Shown here: positions 42,580 through 51,001 of the stretch, one piece after another
Position numbering within the stretch: the first letter of the stretch is position 1
Layout of the letters: each line of letters starts with the position of its first letter
Source: Chitinophagaceae bacterium
GTDB lineage: Bacteria > Bacteroidota > Bacteroidia > Chitinophagales > Chitinophagaceae
NCBI GenBank assembly: GCA_018335935.1
Contig: JAGXRG010000050.1
Coordinates: 1 to 51,707, forward strand
Direction: 5' to 3'
Length of the DNA stretch: 51,707 bases
Translations under genes and position numbers: made by a program
The notes under the pieces: generated by a model
The model's input: the letters and a program-made list of their open reading frames with translations, nothing else
Databases searched by the model: none
Told to the model about the DNA's origin: nothing

Positions 42580-44115
42580 ATGTTTCGTTTACTCTTTATA
42601 GTATTTTTTATTGTTCCAGCTTTTTATTGTTCTGCTCAAACAATTGGCATTGGCGATGTAGTATCTATTGAAGCTAAGAGCAATACTATTTTAAGCAATA
42701 AAAATAAAATTGAACAATTTAAAATTGATTTAATTGAACTTGAAAAAAAATGGCTAGAAAAAATAAATAAGCTTAAAGATGAAATTATTGCTCTACAAAA
42801 AGAGAGAGATAATTTAATTCGTGATATGAAAGTAGGTGCCAGATGTAGTCAGTGTGGAGGTTGGAAATCTGATTTTGAAAAAAGAGGAGAAAACTTTGAA
42901 AAACATTTAGGCGATGTAAAAGGGTATGCTATACCAGCAACTACTGCAGAGCTAGAAGCAACTAGAACCAGATTTGCCGAAAAAATTGCCCTTAAAAGAG
43001 TTCAACTTCAGAATCTTGAGAAAGGCGATAATGATGTGATAAAAAAACAAAAAGATTTAAAACAATTAGAAGTTTTAAATGAAAAGCTTTGTAAAGAAAT
43101 TACTGAGCATAGTAAAAATTATGAAACAAAGTTATTAGCTGATGCTAAAAGTAAGCATGAACAGTGGACAAATATGTTGATGGATGATGCCATTAATATT
43201 TTGATTGCCGACGATAAAATTTCAATCCAAAAAGAAAGAATAATTCGATACGAAAAAGAATTTCAGGATGAGAGTATTAAAGTTAAAGAAGCAGTAAAAA
43301 AAGAAAATGAAGAAGCACAAACTAACAGAAAAAGTAAAATAATTCAACATCAGGATAAAATTAAAAACCTGCATGAAGATAAAGATGCTTTTATTAATCC
43401 TCTTCAATACAAATTAAATGGACTTAAAAAAGATAAAATTGATGTAGATCAAGAATTGAAAAATTATAAATTAAGTGATAGTGCCAAAACACAATTACTG
43501 GCCAATCAAAAAAATTTATACAATCAAATCAATGATTTAGTAACCACCATTAAGACGTACACTCAAAGTTTTGAAAAAAATGTTAACTCATTAAAAAAAG
43601 AAATTCAGGATTTAAATAATGAAATTTTTCAGCTTAAAGTGAATCTCAATAAACAACAAGATGAAGCGGTAATAAAAATAAAACCTCTATACGACCAAAA
43701 GAAAATACAAGCCAAACAAGCAGAGCAATCATCAGTTTTAGAATTAACTACTGCAAAAAAAATGTACATACAAAAAGAGGATTTTTATAAAAAGAAAAAT
43801 GATGATTTTGTTAATGAGATTGGAAAAGAAGCTAGTCGAATGTTTGTAGCTTCACAAAAAGTAGCATGTTCTGTTTGGAACTCAGTTCGAGGAAATGTAA
43901 ATACAAATTGGAGTCAGGTATTGCCATGTGTTAGTGCCATTACAAAATTAGCAAAACCATATTCTAGCAATGTATTCAATTCATATTGTCCAGGTGTATC
44001 AGCTGCTTCTTATATGTCGAAGTATAAAAGCTTTCTCAGAAGTTTAAATGAAGATGATAAAGAAGCTATCCGAAAAAATAGTAATGTGAGCTGGTTCGAA
44101 TTAATGACTCAATAA
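42580..44115 (+). CDS. Secreted coiled-coil protein of unknown function
   Basis: 511 aa from ATG 42580 (a frame open from 42550 overlaps the previous gene). Signal peptide (1-19, ending CSAQ). Most of the protein (about 20-420) is a Lys/Glu/Gln/Asn-rich coiled coil with one CSQCGG dicysteine motif (about 88-93); the last 90 residues form a separate, Cys-containing segment (KVACSVWNSVRG ... PCVSAITKL ... YCPGVSAASYMSKYKSFLRSL). No family is recognised. It is likely co-transcribed with the 210-aa gene. Confidence 0.7.
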   Translation: MFRLLFIVFFIVPAFYCSAQTIGIGDVVSIEAKSNTILSNKNKIEQFKIDLIELEKKWLEKINKLKDEIIALQKERDNLIRDMKVGARCSQCGGWKSDFEKRGENFEKHLGDVKGYAIPATTAELEATRTRFAEKIALKRVQLQNLEKGDNDVIKKQKDLKQLEVLNEKLCKEITEHSKNYETKLLADAKSKHEQWTNMLMDDAINILIADDKISIQKERIIRYEKEFQDESIKVKEAVKKENEEAQTNRKSKIIQHQDKIKNLHEDKDAFINPLQYKLNGLKKDKIDVDQELKNYKLSDSAKTQLLANQKNLYNQINDLVTTIKTYTQSFEKNVNSLKKEIQDLNNEIFQLKVNLNKQQDEAVIKIKPLYDQKKIQAKQAEQSSVLELTTAKKMYIQKEDFYKKKNDDFVNEIGKEASRMFVASQKVACSVWNSVRGNVNTNWSQVLPCVSAITKLAKPYSSNVFNSYCPGVSAASYMSKYKSFLRSLNEDDKEAIRKNSNVSWFELMTQ

Positions 44116-44371
44116 GTATTCAAACTTAAATCTTATTTTGTTGAAACGTCATTTCGAATGAGGAACGAACGAGAAATCTATTATGGAAAACCTAACAGAT
44201 TTCTCAGGCAAGAACCTTCGAAATTCTGCCTCGGTTCGTGTCTCACGAACCCTTCCCCTTGGAGGCTGGGAGACTGCTTCGTACCTCGCAGTGACTTTTA
44301 ATTCTAAACATCAAATTCCAAATCAAATTAAACTAATAAACCAATCAACCCTCAACTTCTTCCCCTGCCTC
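44116..44371. repeat. Mosaic of REP-like repeats
   Basis: It contains the GTCATTTCGA...GAGAAATCT / AGATTTCTC type inverted repeat (44147-44205), a 19-bp hairpin (44233-44251, TCT loop), a GGGAGACTGCTTCGTACCTCGCAGTGAC-type REP (about 44269-44294, split arms) and repeat B (44312-44361). No convincing gene. Confidence 0.7.
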
Positions 44372-44390
44372 GGTTCGTGTCTCACGAACC
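44372..44390. repeat. 19-bp hairpin repeat, 3' side of the second RAYT
   Basis: GGTTCGTGTCTCACGAACC: 8-bp stem, TCT loop. Six nt past the RAYT stop on the minus strand. Confidence 0.93.
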
Positions 44391-44395
44391 TGCCA

Positions 44396-44953
44396 TCAAA
44401 ACACCTCTAACAAATGCTTAAGAAACTCAAAATTAGGAATATTAGTTTCATAAAACTTTGCAGATGAATAATAGTAATCTTCTCGTATTTTACTCAAACT
44501 CCACTTTTTAGCCACAGGATTATTATGTATATATTCTAGCTTTTGAATGGCTGTTTCTCTTTTCATTAACTTAAAAGCCAATGAATCTCTTTGCCAAAAT
44601 TCATATTTTTTGTTGTGTGCATTTACAGCAAATTTTTGCAACATTACTGGGTTATTTTGCAATAACATTTCTTTAAACTTATGGGCTGTATATTTTAAAA
44701 AAGAACCCTGTGCTGTTTCCTTTCCATTAAGTTTATGAATTTGCCATATCAAATGAATATGGTTTGGCATGATTACAAAACCATACACAGATATAATTTC
44801 TTTGTAGCTTAAATATGTTAATGAAACAATTATTATTTGCTTATAAGTGTCATCTAACAAAAGCTTATGCCAACTATTAATTGTTGCTGTAAAAAAGTAT
44901 ATATCACCAATATTTATGTGAGATTTCCTAATATGTTTATTAAAATCTTCCAA
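44396..44953 (-). mobile_element. Second RAYT (Y1/HUH transposase)
   Basis: 185 aa, intact. HUH motif MPNHIHLIWQIHK (about 61-73), and the conserved KLEYIHNNPVAKKWSL segment (about 139-154) with the Y1 Tyr candidate in YIHNNPV. It belongs to a different RAYT subgroup from the first one and uses a different hairpin, GGTTCGTG-AGA-CACGAACC, present on both sides in inverted orientation (44372-44390 and 44973-44991). A 90-bp remnant of it lies at 40991-41082. Confidence 0.9.
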
Positions 44954-44972
44954 TAATTATTTGTTTATTGTT

Positions 44973-44991
44973 GGTTCGTGAGACACGAACC
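44973..44991. repeat. 19-bp hairpin repeat, 5' side of the second RAYT
   Basis: GGTTCGTGAGACACGAACC, AGA loop; opposite orientation to 44372-44390. Confidence 0.93.
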
Positions 44992-44999
44992 AAGGCTTT

Positions 45000-45109
45000 G
45001 CATTCAATATTTTTTCAATAAAATCTAGTTGACCTTTTTTGATTTCCATGAGCGTAAAACAAATTCCAAATATCTAATTCCAAAATCCTATCATCCCTTC
45101 AACTTCTTC
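45000..45109. repeat. Direct repeat C: 143-aa gene start remnant plus paaZ end
   Basis: Corresponds to 41545-41668. It carries a copy of the first 17 codons of the 143-aa gene (45000-45050, useless here) joined through an intergenic stretch to the real end of paaZ. Confidence 0.82.
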
Positions 45110-47157
45110 ACCATAGTTAAAATAGTAGCAACACCAACAAGCTCTTCAGTTTCGTCAATCATTTCAACCAACCATTTTACAATGCCTTTAGGAATATCAG
45201 TTTCTTCCTCGCCCGACAAGGCGGGTTTTGTATCTTGAGGCAATTTTTCTTTACAAGTAAAACGAATATAAATTTCTGCACCAGCATAAACAGGTTTGGT
45301 AAAACGTAATTCATCAATACCATAATTTAATAAAACAGGTCCTAAATCACTACCATCAACAAACAATCCTGCAGCAGCACTCATAATAAAATAACCATGT
45401 GCAACTTGTCTTTCAAACATAGTTCCATCAAAATTGGTGAATGTTTTATGAGCATAAAATTGATCGCCACTTAAGTCAGCGAATTTGTTAATGTCTTCTT
45501 CTGTAATCAATCTTTTTTCAGTGATGAGTTGATCGCCAATATTCAATTCTTCAAAATGTTTCCTAAAAGGATGAACAGAATCTGTATTGCCTTTTGCATA
45601 TTGTTGATACACATTGGTAATGGCTGTTAACATGGTTGGAGAACCTTGTAAAGCTATACGTTGCATGTAATGTTTTACACCACGAACACCACCCATTTCT
45701 TCTCCACCACCAGCTCTACCAGGTCCACCATGAACCAATAAAGGCAATGGAGAACCATGACCAGTACTTTCTTTTGCACAGTCGGCATTCAACACTAAAA
45801 TTCTTCCATGATGTGTTGCTGCATTAATTACATATTGTTTAGCTATTGAATGATTAGCTGTTACAATACTGCTACATAAACTTCCTTTTCCTTTTTTACT
45901 TAATGCAATAGCTTCATCTAAATTTTTGTAAGGCATTAAAGTACTAACTGGACCAAAAGCTTCTACTTCATGTACTTCATTGCTGGCAAAAGGATTTTGG
46001 TTGAGTAACAAAATTGGAGAGATGAAAGAACCTTTTACAGCATCTGCATCAATCACTTCAACACTATCTAAAGCACCATAAATAATTTGTGAAGATGCTA
46101 ATAATTTTTGCACTTGAGTTTTTACTTCTTCTCGTTGTGATTGTCCTGCCAAGCTACCCATTCTAACTTTTTCGTTTAATGGATTTCCAATTGTAGTTTG
46201 AGCTAAAGCTTTGCCTAATGCAATTTGTACATCTTCAATTTTATTTTCTGGAACAAAAATTCTTCGAATAGCAGTACATTTTTGTCCTGCTTTGGTGGTC
46301 ATTTCTTTTCTAACTTCTTTAATAAAAATATCCCACTCAGGCATTTCAGGAGTCACATCTTCTCCCAAAACAATACAATTCAAACTATCTGCTTCCATAT
46401 TAAATGGAATATTATTAGATAAGATATGAGGGTTCGATTTCAACATCAATCCTGTAGTTGCAGAACCTGTAAATGTGATGACATCTTGATCGATGGTGTG
46501 ATTCAATAAATCTCCTGCACTGCCACAAATCAATTGTAATGCACCTTTTGGTAAAATATTACTGGCAATAATTTCTTTAACTACTGCTTCAGTTAAAAAA
46601 CTAGTGACTGTTGCTGGTTTAACAATAGCTGGCATTCCTGCTAAAATATTTACAGCAATTTTTTCTAGCATACCCCAAACTGGAAAGTTGAATGCATTGA
46701 TATGTATAGCAACCCCTTCTTTTGGTACTAGTAAGTGAGTAGCCATGAAACTATTGCCTTTACTGAGGTTGTGGCTTTCACCATCTATACAAAAACTTTC
46801 ATCAGGAAATTTTCTACGCAACGAAGCATAAGAAAATAAATTACCAATTCCACCTTCAATATCTACCCAACTATCAGCTTTGGTAGCACCTGTTTGATAA
46901 CTAATTTGATAAAATTTTGGCAAATGTTGTTGCAAATGCAAAGCCAATGCTTTCAACATTCTTCCACGCTCATGAAAAGTATATTTGCGTAAGTTTTGGT
47001 TACCTATATTTCTGGCATATTCTGTTATTTGCTGATAGTCTAATCCTTTGGTAGTGGCTGTTGCAATTACATCACCTGTAACTGCATTGTATAATTCTTG
47101 TCCTGTGCCATCTCCTTTTATCCAACTTCCTAAAACATAATTTTCGAGCATTGCCAT
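45091..47157 (-). CDS. paaZ: Bifunctional oxepin-CoA hydrolase / semialdehyde dehydrogenase
   Basis: 688 aa, the usual length. The N-terminal aldehyde dehydrogenase (about 1-525) has the catalytic Cys in AGQKCTAIRRIFVP and the ITFTGSATTG cofactor motif; the C-terminal MaoC-like hydratase (about 545-688) reads LSGDQFYAHK (hydratase dyad region). PaaZ opens the oxepin ring and oxidises the aldehyde in aerobic phenylacetate breakdown. No other paa genes adjoin it. Its 3' end was originally next to the 143-aa gene, judged by repeats A and C. Confidence 0.93.
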   Translation of the reverse strand: MAMLENYVLGSWIKGDGTGQELYNAVTGDVIATATTKGLDYQQITEYARNIGNQNLRKYTFHERGRMLKALALHLQQHLPKFYQISYQTGATKADSWVDIEGGIGNLFSYASLRRKFPDESFCIDGESHNLSKGNSFMATHLLVPKEGVAIHINAFNFPVWGMLEKIAVNILAGMPAIVKPATVTSFLTEAVVKEIIASNILPKGALQLICGSAGDLLNHTIDQDVITFTGSATTGLMLKSNPHILSNNIPFNMEADSLNCIVLGEDVTPEMPEWDIFIKEVRKEMTTKAGQKCTAIRRIFVPENKIEDVQIALGKALAQTTIGNPLNEKVRMGSLAGQSQREEVKTQVQKLLASSQIIYGALDSVEVIDADAVKGSFISPILLLNQNPFASNEVHEVEAFGPVSTLMPYKNLDEAIALSKKGKGSLCSSIVTANHSIAKQYVINAATHHGRILVLNADCAKESTGHGSPLPLLVHGGPGRAGGGEEMGGVRGVKHYMQRIALQGSPTMLTAITNVYQQYAKGNTDSVHPFRKHFEELNIGDQLITEKRLITEEDINKFADLSGDQFYAHKTFTNFDGTMFERQVAHGYFIMSAAAGLFVDGSDLGPVLLNYGIDELRFTKPVYAGAEIYIRFTCKEKLPQDTKPALSGEEETDIPKGIVKWLVEMIDETEELVGVATILTMVKKLKG

Positions 47158-47509
47158 TGTTGTAAAATTTTAGTCAAAGATAAAGAACTGTAATTAAGGC
47201 AATATGGAAGTGTCTATGTTACACAAAAAGTTTATTGTAAATTATTTTTTTATATGAAAATTTGTTAATAGTATTGGCTTAGCATATTGATTATGAATTT
47301 GCTATTCAATATTAAACAAAACTTAATCTGCAATCTGCAATCTGCAATCTGCAATCTGCAATCTGCAATCTGCAATCTGCAATCTGATAAATTTTATTAA
47401 GTGCCTAAGTTATATTTTTTCTGGGAATAATTATTATGAAACTAGAGCCCCATAAAGAATGAATCGGTAAAAGTGTATAATTAAAATAATTCATTCTAAA
47501 ATAATAACA
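47158..47509. other. Intergenic with a heptamer microsatellite
   Basis: Contains the perfect (AATCTGC)n array (see below) and otherwise AT-rich sequence with no open frame. Confidence 0.6.
47325..47386. repeat. Perfect heptanucleotide tandem repeat
   Basis: AATCTGC repeated 8 full times plus six bases, without error. Such perfection suggests recent expansion or slippage. Confidence 0.97.
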
Positions 47510-48754
47510 ATGAAAAAAATATTAAACATATTAGTAATCACATTTCTAGTTTTTATTAATAATAGTTGTAAAAAAAATAATATAGATATTGTTGATAACA
47601 CATCAGTAGTTTACAACAAATTTTATGCTACTACAGAAAATACAAAGCCTGTTGTAAAAAAAGTTATAGAACAAATAAAGCAAAGTAGAAGATACAATGA
47701 CTTAGAAAAATTTGTAACTAAATATGGTTTCCCAAAATGGGATAAAGCACTTTCTCACACTAAAAATGAAATACAATTAGATGATGATTCAAGTGCTGCA
47801 GAAGAGTATGTTATCATTCCCACGGTAATCGAAAATGATAACAAGGTAAATGGATTTATAGCAGTTGAAACTACTATTAATGGCATTAATTTTCAAACCT
47901 TTTTAGGAACAGATTACAAAAGATTTCCTTACGAATCAACCACAAATTCTGAAGCAACAGCCGAACTAATGGTAGGTATATTGTTGGCTTTAGAAAACGA
48001 AACTTTTGGATATGAAAAATTTTCTATAACAGACACCCAATTGTCATTTTATAGAGCTCCACAAAATTCGGGTGATATTGCTTTATTGGAAATTAAACCA
48101 GAAGAAACAACAATTGTAGGCGAAACTTGTTATTATGAACAATATTGGTGGGTTGATGGTCAAAATTGGACACCGATTGGTCCTCCAATAGCTATTTTTT
48201 GTTGGGGAGGTGGAGGTTTTACAGATATAACTAATTTACCTGATCCTAGTTCTGGAGGTTCAGGTGGAGGGTCTGTGCCACCTTACAATAATGATTACGA
48301 AATATGTAAGAAGAATGTTGATGAAGTTTTTAATAGTTTGAGAGAAGTACCTTCAAATAAAAGAAAAATATCAGATGTTATGGATGGTAATAATATTAGT
48401 AGGAATATTAGTTATGAATCGGATGAAGTTGAAGGTCATTTTTTCACTATAGTATCACTCTCATCAGGTAAATCTGTTCGAACTAGTATTAGTTCTCCAT
48501 GGTATTGGGATAATTATGATATGAATTCATTAAGAATGGATGGTAATGCTTGGTATGGAGAAATCAATTATTCTTTGTTAGCAGGAGGTCAAACATCATA
48601 TCGAAATAGTAGAAGAGATGCAGAAGTTGATTATAATATTAAAATAGTTTGTAAATATACATGCTTTAGTATGCTAGGCTCAAGTATTGCAAATATGTTT
48701 CCTCCAAAAGAGAAAGGCTATCCACGAACAAACACATTTTTTGCTGATGAATAA
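47510..48754 (+). CDS. Lipoprotein of unknown function, 414 aa
   Basis: Signal peptide II with lipobox NNSC (Cys20). An N-terminal alpha/beta region (30-190) is followed by an aromatic segment (CYYEQYWWVDGQNWTPIGPPIAIFCWGGGG, around 212-240), a Ser/Gly linker (DPSSGGSGGGSVPP) and a C-terminal domain with NISYESDEVEGHFFTIVSLSSG and SSPWYWDNYDMNSLRMDGNAWYGEINY. No family is recognised. Its last codons overlap the next lipoprotein by 8 nt. Confidence 0.7.
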   Translation: MKKILNILVITFLVFINNSCKKNNIDIVDNTSVVYNKFYATTENTKPVVKKVIEQIKQSRRYNDLEKFVTKYGFPKWDKALSHTKNEIQLDDDSSAAEEYVIIPTVIENDNKVNGFIAVETTINGINFQTFLGTDYKRFPYESTTNSEATAELMVGILLALENETFGYEKFSITDTQLSFYRAPQNSGDIALLEIKPEETTIVGETCYYEQYWWVDGQNWTPIGPPIAIFCWGGGGFTDITNLPDPSSGGSGGGSVPPYNNDYEICKKNVDEVFNSLREVPSNKRKISDVMDGNNISRNISYESDEVEGHFFTIVSLSSGKSVRTSISSPWYWDNYDMNSLRMDGNAWYGEINYSLLAGGQTSYRNSRRDAEVDYNIKIVCKYTCFSMLGSSIANMFPPKEKGYPRTNTFFADE

Positions 48755-49517
48755 AAATTATATATACCAATCAATCTTCATATTTTTTTGTTTTTATATT
48801 TTTTTTATTAGTTGTGCTAGTTTAACAAATGACACAAAAAGTAATTTCATATCAATAAGAAAAATTACACAGTTACCTATTGTAAGTGATCAGTTTGAGT
48901 TGAAATTTATGCTGGATACAAACTATATTATTTATTACAAGAATTTTATTGTTATTACTGAAAAAGTTGAAAATAGTAATGATAAAATATATCTACAATC
49001 AAATAGGGTTATTAAACATAGGTATAGTTCGTTTGAATATTTTGTTTATAAGACTGGTTGGGATTCTGGTTATTATTACAAAAAAATAAATGATAGTTTA
49101 CCAACGAAAATTTCTATTGTAGAAAAACTAAAAATTAATGACTTCTCTGATTATGACTTTTATGTAATAACAAATGATATTAAGTTCATTAATGAAAAAA
49201 AAATAAATTCGAATGAATTAGAAAAGGAATTTGTTTCTAAAAATCTGAATGCATTGGGTTGTTATGATACGGGATATTTTTATTTTACAAAAGATTTTCC
49301 TGATAAAGTTTATAATTTATCAAAAAAATTTCAAACAAATGAAGGATTAAAACTGACAAGATTTAGACTTAAGCCGGGTTGTTTAATCAATGAAATTAAA
49401 ATCAATAACGAAAATAAAAGCCCAAGTTTTGATTATTGGATAACAAAAGACACGCTTCAAAATATATCAGAAGTTTTAACTTTAATAGACAATTTTTCAA
49501 AAAAGAATTTAAAATAA
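48747..49517 (+). CDS. Lipoprotein of unknown function, 256 aa
   Basis: Starts at the ATG at 48747, inside the stop region of the previous gene (ATGAATAA), which suggests translational coupling. A hydrophobic stretch ends in the lipobox FISC (Cys about 23). The mature part is rich in Lys, Asn and Tyr with strand-like segments (FELKFMLDTNYIIYYKNFIVITEKV) and no known domain. Very low GC, like its partner. Confidence 0.7.
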   Translation: MNKNYIYQSIFIFFCFYIFFISCASLTNDTKSNFISIRKITQLPIVSDQFELKFMLDTNYIIYYKNFIVITEKVENSNDKIYLQSNRVIKHRYSSFEYFVYKTGWDSGYYYKKINDSLPTKISIVEKLKINDFSDYDFYVITNDIKFINEKKINSNELEKEFVSKNLNALGCYDTGYFYFTKDFPDKVYNLSKKFQTNEGLKLTRFRLKPGCLINEIKINNENKSPSFDYWITKDTLQNISEVLTLIDNFSKKNLK

Positions 49518-49569
49518 ATGTTTTTTTATTATAAAAGGGCTGTCTAAGAAGGCATACTTTTTTTAGTTA

Positions 49570-49601
49570 AATAAATTTGTACAAAATATTTACTGTAAAT
49601 C
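49570..49601. repeat. Copy of the tandem-unit motif downstream of the permease
   Basis: AAATTTGTACAAAATATTTACTG... closely matches the segment that precedes the hairpin in each 282-bp unit (for example 51088-51112). Confidence 0.75.
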
Positions 49602-49645
49602 AATCATTTACAAAAGTTCAATAAAATATACATTCTTACTGCTTT

Positions 49646-49664
49646 GGTTCGTGAGACACGAACC
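49646..49664. repeat. 19-bp hairpin repeat downstream of the permease
   Basis: GGTTCGTGAGACACGAACC; the palindrome extends to 49641-49669 (GCTTT...AAAGC). Confidence 0.93.
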
Positions 49665-49719
49665 AAAGCAGAAGATAAACTATGAAGGTTTATAGAATTT
49701 ATGAATTCACTAATAAAAC

Positions 49720-50997
49720 TCAGCTCATTTTCTTTTTATTTTGAAACGAAACAATAACATAAATAATTAACCCAACTGAAACTGCAATAGCCACATCTCG
49801 TAATTCATTTATTTTAGAATTACTCAGTAACCAAATAGTAACTCCAACACCTGCTATAGCAACAATGTTTCCAAATGGAATTTTAAAATAATCTTTTTGT
49901 ACAGTATCTTTTTTTCTGAGTTTGATAAGAGACATACATACAATGCCATAAATCATAACTCTTGTTATAGCACTTATTGTTGCAGCATAAATAAAACTAT
50001 TAGTAATGGAAACAATTAATGTAACAACAGAGAATAGAATTAATGAAAGAGTTGGTGTTCTATATTTTTTATGAATGAATGAAAATGCTTTCGGAAATTG
50101 TTGCTCTTCACTAAAAGCATAAGGCAATCTGGTGCCAACAAGCATAATTGCATTAAGGGTTCCAAGAATTGAAAACAAAGCACCAAATGCAATTATCGTT
50201 GCTCCTGTTTTTCCCATAAACAATCCTGCAGCTTCTGCCAATGGTTTGTTAGATGAAGCCAATTCTGGTAAAGTGCCAATACAAACAATCTGAATTAAAA
50301 TATATATAATTACAATAATTAATGATGCCAATAGCAAAGCAAATGGTAAGTTCTTTTTTGGATCTTTCACTTCACCTGAGTTGACTAAAATTGATTCAAA
50401 ACCTCCAAAAACAAATACCAATAATAAAACAGTTGAGGAGAAGTCTGAAAAATTTGGAGTGGTCTTGATTTCAAAATTTTCAGGAACTATAAAAAATAAT
50501 CCAACACCTATAAATAGTAAAAGAGGAAGGAGCTTAGTTATGGTTAGAAAATTATTCAAATGTGTACTATTTCTTACGCCAATATGATTAATGTAAGAAA
50601 GAAAAATAGTGATAACTGTAATTGTGATTATTCTTGGAATTGGAAGAATAATCCAATCTGTAAAAAATGATAAGTAAGTAACTAGTAAATTAATTAAAGC
50701 AGCATAAGTTATAAATCTAGTTAGTAAAAGCAACCAGCCTGTAATAAAACCTGTTAATGGTCCAAATGATGTTCTAGCATATAAATAAGGGCCACCTGTT
50801 TTATCAAACCTACTGCTTACTTCAGCCAAGCAAAAAATGATTATAAATACCGTAAAAGCACAAACGATTAAGGCGAGCAAACTATAAACTCCAATTTCCT
50901 TAAAAACTTTCGATGGTAATCCAAATATTCCAGCACCAATTACTCCATTAATAAAAAGAAGAACCATTTCCCACTTACTGATGCTGCGTTTAAACAT
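49720..50997 (-). CDS. APC-superfamily amino acid permease
   Basis: 425 aa, about 12 hydrophobic segments. The first helix has the motif VIGAGIFGLP (about 18-27), typical of the APC family, and the second half keeps FGALFSILGTLNAIMLVGTRLPYAFSEEQQFP. The substrate is not predictable. It is flanked by hairpin repeats on both sides, and the 282-bp tandem array starts within 5 nt of its start codon, so its promoter must lie inside the array. Confidence 0.87.
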   Translation of the reverse strand: MFKRSISKWEMVLLFINGVIGAGIFGLPSKVFKEIGVYSLLALIVCAFTVFIIIFCLAEVSSRFDKTGGPYLYARTSFGPLTGFITGWLLLLTRFITYAALINLLVTYLSFFTDWIILPIPRIITITVITIFLSYINHIGVRNSTHLNNFLTITKLLPLLLFIGVGLFFIVPENFEIKTTPNFSDFSSTVLLLVFVFGGFESILVNSGEVKDPKKNLPFALLLASLIIVIIYILIQIVCIGTLPELASSNKPLAEAAGLFMGKTGATIIAFGALFSILGTLNAIMLVGTRLPYAFSEEQQFPKAFSFIHKKYRTPTLSLILFSVVTLIVSITNSFIYAATISAITRVMIYGIVCMSLIKLRKKDTVQKDYFKIPFGNIVAIAGVGVTIWLLSNSKINELRDVAIAVSVGLIIYVIVSFQNKKKMS

Positions 50998-51001
50998 TAG
51001 T

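Noticed and set aside
15741..47157. A complete phenylacetate degradation pathway
   Set aside because: Only paaZ and a family member of paaH are present, 29 kb apart; no paaABCDE, paaG, paaJ or paaK is seen.
49533..49560. Possible IS end (GGGCTGTCTAAGAAGG)
   Set aside because: It resembles some IS termini but no matching partner end or transposase is present nearby.
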